Of a DNA stretch of 64,000 nt, positions 61,254 through 64,000 are shown piece by piece. How positions within the stretch are numbered: position 1 is the stretch's first letter; each line of letters starts with the position of its first letter. The DNA is from Halictus rubicundus (Eukaryota > Arthropoda > Insecta > Hymenoptera > Halictidae), in NCBI RefSeq assembly GCF_050948215.1, contig NC_135165.1, positions 6,174,501 to 6,238,500 on the forward strand, written 5' to 3'. The notes below the pieces were generated by a model that had not been told where the DNA came from, ran no database searches, and worked only from the letters and a program-made list of their open reading frames with translations. The position numbers and the translations under genes were made by a program.

Positions 61254-64000
61254 AATTTCGTCTATCTGCACAAATAGTTATATTGGTAGAAGTTACACAT
61301 TAAACGATAAAATTAGTATTTCGAATGGGACGCATCGGCCCCAATAGTTCACTCGAGGGTTAAAATCGTGCACAAACTCTTGCACTCGTCCGGTAACATT
61401 TTTAAAAAATCGTCGTCGGCAAACAATTAATTGTTTTCTTTTTTCTGTCAGCTTTCGATAACGTAGAGACAAAAGAACGCAAAATGAGCAATACCTTCGT
61501 CTCGTGTTCGTAAGAACAGTGTAGTTGACGCAGCGATAAGCGCAGGGGTCAATTTCGTTTCTCGCTGACCAATCTCGATACTTAGCTGTTACCTGGGTCG
61601 CGAAATATCGTAGGCATCGAGAGAAAGAGAGAGAGAGGGAGAGAGAGAGATTGTGTGTGTGTGGGTATGTGTGTACCACGTGGGGACACGTCGTCGCCGG
61701 AGAAGAGAGCCAGCAATAGCTTTTGTACGTGTGGAAGAACACCGTCTCCGTTGGTGTCGCGCTGCTCCGTGAAAGACGCGAGCTCGTGTCTGTCGCCGGC
61801 AAATCCTCGAAATCGAATTTTCCGAGACGAGGGTCCTCTTGGGGACAGCGGGTATAGTGGAAAGGGGGGCACAGAGCAGAGAGTGCCGGACCCGGGTCGA
61901 GGGAAATTTCGTACTCCGTGCTCCGAGGAAAACGGGGGAGAGAAAGTAGTACTGTGTGTCGGACGAGCGTGCCGATTTCGTGTGTCGGCGTTTCCGTGCA
62001 ATTTACTCGCATGCGACTTATGAAATCGCGATTGTACCGCTGCATGGGAACGAGCCGGGACTTTATCCTTGAGATTTCTTTGCCCGAATCTGGAACCTCG
62101 GATTGGCTAATAGCAAACCGTTCCCAAGAAAAAGAAGCGAGCAGTCGTGCCACCGCGCCTCGGCAGTCCCGCGCCGCCACTCCGCGCTCTTCAAACTTAC
62201 TTCTGCAGATTTCTCGAAGTGGTTTCCCCCCTTTCACCTGGCAACCACTCAAGTAAAAAACCGACCGCCATGCCAGGCTTATCGTGCACGTCGCCGGTGA
62301 CTAATTCTACTAGCTGTAGATTACGCCGACTTTGTATCGCCTATTATTCAGACAATTTTGTCCGACCGTTGCGGCATTTTCTACTTGCCGCATCGACGCG
62401 CGTCGTTTCGTACTACCTGTCAGAGGACTCCATAATCGTACATGGTGCGAGTTTTTCTTCATTCTTGCATTTGTCGTTTCTAATTGGACGCACTCCTGTT
62501 TTGGATACCGAAGAAGAACCTATAAATTATAGTCACCGTTTCTTAGGAAAGCAGATAAGATTACGGTAATTAATAGTTCCTTTGTACCAAATAAAAATGG
62601 TCGTAAAGTATTTGAGACTTTACACTTTCGAGGTAACCTTTCTAAATGTGTAAGTCTTCACTCCGGTTTTTCCAGAGGAAATTTTTCCAAGTCTAAAATG
62701 AGCAAAGCGTTCTAGAAAAGTCCACCGATATACTCTGTGTCGTAACGACTGCAATTATTTTGGAAAATACTGTGGAAAATCGAAAGACCACAGAGTGACG
62801 TTGCAGAATTAACACATTGTTCGGCACACGTCGCGTCGCGTCCGTTCATATTTGATTGACACAATTGTTCGCGCACATTTAAAATTGAATTTTTCCCGTA
62901 ACATAAGAAATTAAAGTACCAATTGTTACGTTTCACCCTTTCGGTTTCGATTTTGTTGGCTTTACTTCGATTTTACCGGAGATATTTCGCGGAAAAAAGC
63001 TTTTCACGATTGGCATTGTGAAAACGAATATTTCGCGAGGAATAAGCTGATGTTTGAACAAGACTCGAACGGAGGGTTGCGGGGTTTGATTTTCGCAACG
63101 AGGGGGCGACGGGCCGTCGTTGAGTATCGCGAAAAATCGTGTCCGCGGCTGGCACGCATTGGCAATCGCCGGTCAAACCCCATTGTCTCTGGCCGAAGCA
63201 GCAAAATATAATATATTTCTGCGGGAGGTCCGGGAGCTTTCGCAGTCGACACGTCCATTAGAGGGCGGGGACGTTTAACAGAAATTGTGTGACGTTTCGC
63301 ATGGACATTGTATACGGCGGACAGGCGGCAGGTATGCCCAAATAAATAGAGCGTGTTACATAAAGAGCCCTTGTTTAAATTATATCCACGGAGGTATTGC
63401 GCTTGTAGCCGCGCGGCCGAGGGAGACAAAATTGCGCCATTTTCCGGAACAAATGGTTCCTACATACGGAAGCAATACGCCGACCGTACGAAATTATAAC
63501 GGATATATCACAACTTTCACCCAGGGGTACCCGGGGCGCAATGTACACGTATTACGTGTACGTGTACATACGTGTACACCTTGGTCTTTCGCCGCGGACC
63601 AATGAATCACGCGGACGGCACCGAGCGAAGAAAATTATCGAACCGAGTATATGGATCGCCCGACGCTGCCACTGTGCCACCAAAATATTGCGAATGTCAA
63701 CTATTCGATTAGAAAATAATCGATATCAGGTGGTCGCATAGATTCCCGATTTTTCGCGTTGGGTTTCCACCGTTCCGAGATTTTCAGGATTGTTTGCATC
63801 AATTGCAAGAAACAGGACCCACACAAAAGTTTCTCTTTTCTTTAACGAAACTAGCGCATCGATTCAAATGGCATTTAATCATTTTTGTTGAAAATATAAA
63901 TACAGCAAATTTCTATTAATCTAATTAATCTTTTCTATTTCTATTAATCTTTCTTCTCTTTCTTTCTATTTCTATTAAATCACAAGTGTATCAGAACAAA
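61254..64000. other. CpG-rich then AT-rich DNA, no supported gene
   Basis: The longest open frame of the window (61293-62252, minus, 319 codons) lies here, but plus frames of 112-140 codons cover the same bases. Its middle Ser-Leu run comes from the (GA)n tract at 61620-61650, and no domain is visible. The last 250 bp is AT-rich simple sequence. Confidence 0.45.

Noticed and set aside
61293..62252. 319-codon minus-strand open frame, the longest of the window
   Set aside because: Its Ser-Leu run comes from a (GA)n tract, opposing frames of over 100 codons overlap it, and no motif is recognisable.

Overview
This looks like a stretch of nuclear genome from an arthropod, most likely an insect. 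The evidence is degenerate mariner (DD34D) transposons, many short TTAA- or TA-flanked MITEs, a 5S rRNA sequence of arthropod type, long (GA)n tracts, and a sharp mosaic of CpG-rich blocks and AT-rich blocks. CpG is not depleted in the GC-rich blocks, which with the mariner and TTAA-MITE load fits Hymenoptera (bees, ants, wasps). That assignment is inference; no host protein confirms it. I found no convincing intact host protein-coding gene. The long open frames are almost all by-products of CpG-rich sequence or (GA)n tracts and are often open on both strands, so the window is probably intergenic or long-intron DNA. A possible 5' untranslated exon lies near 57-59.3 kb on the + strand.

Layout: 0.33-1.6 kb holds a full-length but broken mariner on the - strand. 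At 9.6 kb is a 338-bp internally deleted relative. From 12.42 to 15.94 kb lies the most striking object: about 19 tandem copies of a 182-bp monomer arranged as a 728-bp four-monomer higher-order repeat. The array is bounded by inverted ends and TTAA, so it has grown inside a TTAA-type MITE. A diverged single-unit version of the same element sits 4 kb away at 19.9-20.15 kb. A second, unrelated tandem array of 170 bp lies at 28.1-29.0 kb.

Further right are a TE-derived protein remnant (33.8-35.0 kb, - strand), a solo LTR with target duplication (36.3-36.6 kb), and a mariner of the same family as the first, interrupted by a younger, internally deleted mariner of a different family (43.35-45.21 kb). 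A single 5S rRNA gene or near-intact copy lies at 47.74 kb. MITEs occur at 17.9, 25.7, 32.2, 38.9, 46.4, 48.8, 50.4, 55.3, 60.1, 60.6 and 61.0 kb.

The remaining CpG-rich blocks carry microsatellites and possible regulatory motifs (for example two CRE palindromes 102 bp apart at 16.8-16.9 kb) but no gene I can support. The elements do not form a pathway. The window is best read as a record of successive transposon insertions, internal deletions and satellite growth in non-coding DNA.
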